From Actinomycetota bacterium (GTDB taxonomy: Bacteria; Actinomycetota; Aquicultoria; Subteraquimicrobiales; UBA9087): 5,398 nt of DNA. The notes beneath the pieces are model-generated. The model was not told the DNA's origin. It did no database searches and saw only the letters and a program-made list of their open reading frames with translations. This document shows positions 5,094 to 5,398 of the stretch, one piece after another. Both the position numbers and the translations under genes were made by a program. Positions within the stretch are counted from its first letter, which is position 1. Every line of letters begins with the position of its first letter. The stretch is taken from positions 1-5,398 of the forward strand of contig DNCG01000042.1 in assembly GCA_003491635.1 (NCBI GenBank). The letters run 5' to 3'.

Positions 5094-5398
5094 TCATCTC
5101 CTGATGTAGTGCTTGCCGATCACCGCATTTTTGTACAAGATGAGCAACGAATTGTTATCGTTATCTAAGTCTATCTTCACCCTTTTCCCCGCCAGCTCTC
5201 GGCCGACCGGGTATTTCTGCCTCTGGAAGTAGATGCGCCCATCCTTCTGGACGGCTCTGGTGGTTCTCTTGAGCTCCTTCCTCCTCAGGCGCTCGACCGT
5301 CTCCGGTCTTAAGGTACCCAGATATTTCTCGGCCGGCGTCATCAGATTTAGAGCTCTGAGAGGATGTTCGAAATTATGAAATCGTATGGATTCAAGGA
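5094..5398 (-). CDS. DDE transposase/integrase, C-terminal part (runs off the window)
   Basis: The last 100 residues of a transposase or integrase are visible; the frame stays open to the window edge, so the ATG at 5342 is internal, not the start. The first part reads LESIRFHNFEHPLRALNLMTPAEKY in two pieces around LRAL, matching the YN..RPH.AL...TPAE.Y block that ends the catalytic domain of rve-type DDE integrases (IS481, IS3, Mu-related groups). The rest (about residues 45-100) looks like the small Mu-transposase C-terminal beta-barrel: RAVQKDGRIYF, KYPVGRELAGKRVKIDLD, SLLILYKNAVIG. The DDE catalytic residues lie outside the window, so intactness and exact family cannot be judged. Neither terminal inverted repeat can be confirmed because only one flank is present. 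It lies 64 bases upstream of, and on the same strand as, the 291-residue protein gene. Confidence 0.85.
   Translation of the reverse strand, partial: LESIRFHNFEHPLRALNLMTPAEKYLGTLRPETVERLRRKELKRTTRAVQKDGRIYFQRQKYPVGRELAGKRVKIDLDNDNNSLLILYKNAVIGKHYIRR

Noticed and set aside
4751..5104. Plus-strand open frame of 117 codons
   Set aside because: It is antisense to the start of the 291-residue gene, with no recognisable motif; the opposite strand has a ribosome site and signal anchor.
5388..5398. GGATTCAAGGA at the window edge as another octamer-repeat copy
   Set aside because: It lies inside the transposase coding frame (residues LES) and is too short and edge-bound to distinguish from chance.

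Overview
The window reads as bacterial chromosome of intermediate GC. Genes are preceded by purine-rich Shine-Dalgarno sequences and separated by long intergenic stretches full of degenerate short-period repeats. No rRNA, tRNA or marker gene is present, so the lineage cannot be fixed. The NarL/LiaS-type two-component pair, the strong Shine-Dalgarno sites and the repeat-rich spacers would suit an uncultured Bacillota, Actinomycetota or Chloroflexota-like lineage, but this is a guess.

Layout. Positions 1-2294 (+) hold a two-component system: a membrane-bound GAF-containing histidine kinase of the HisKA_3 (NarL/DegS/LiaS) type, cut off at its 5' end by the window edge, and 9 bases later its NarL-family response regulator. 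Positions 2295-2655 are non-coding: a period-7 degenerate repeat array (about 2328-2461), then a short terminator-like hairpin (2511-2535). Positions 2656-3525 (+) encode a membrane-anchored or secreted metallo-beta-lactamase-fold protein resembling the C-terminal domain of ComEC/Rec2. A very strong bidirectional terminator (3549-3577) separates it from a convergent 61-residue two-helix membrane protein (3624-3809, -).

Positions 3810-4153 are non-coding. The first 140 bases show nothing clear. Next come a perfect 20-bp inverted repeat (3953-4008), a run of degenerate 8-mers (to 4025), and a period-7 array containing a perfect 27-bp duplication (4029-4091). Positions 4154-5029 (-) encode an unrecognised 291-residue protein with one N-terminal membrane helix and an outer domain that looks like a class-I glutamine-amidotransferase (flavodoxin-like) fold. 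Positions 5094-5398 (-) are the last 100 residues of a DDE transposase/integrase that continues beyond the window.

How they work together: the kinase and regulator are clearly one operon and a signalling pair. The other genes share no obvious pathway; the metallo-hydrolase and the 291-residue protein both appear to act outside the membrane. The most unusual content is the intergenic DNA: two separate spacers carry the same heptad-phased sequence family in opposite orientations, next to an 8-mer-phased hairpin.
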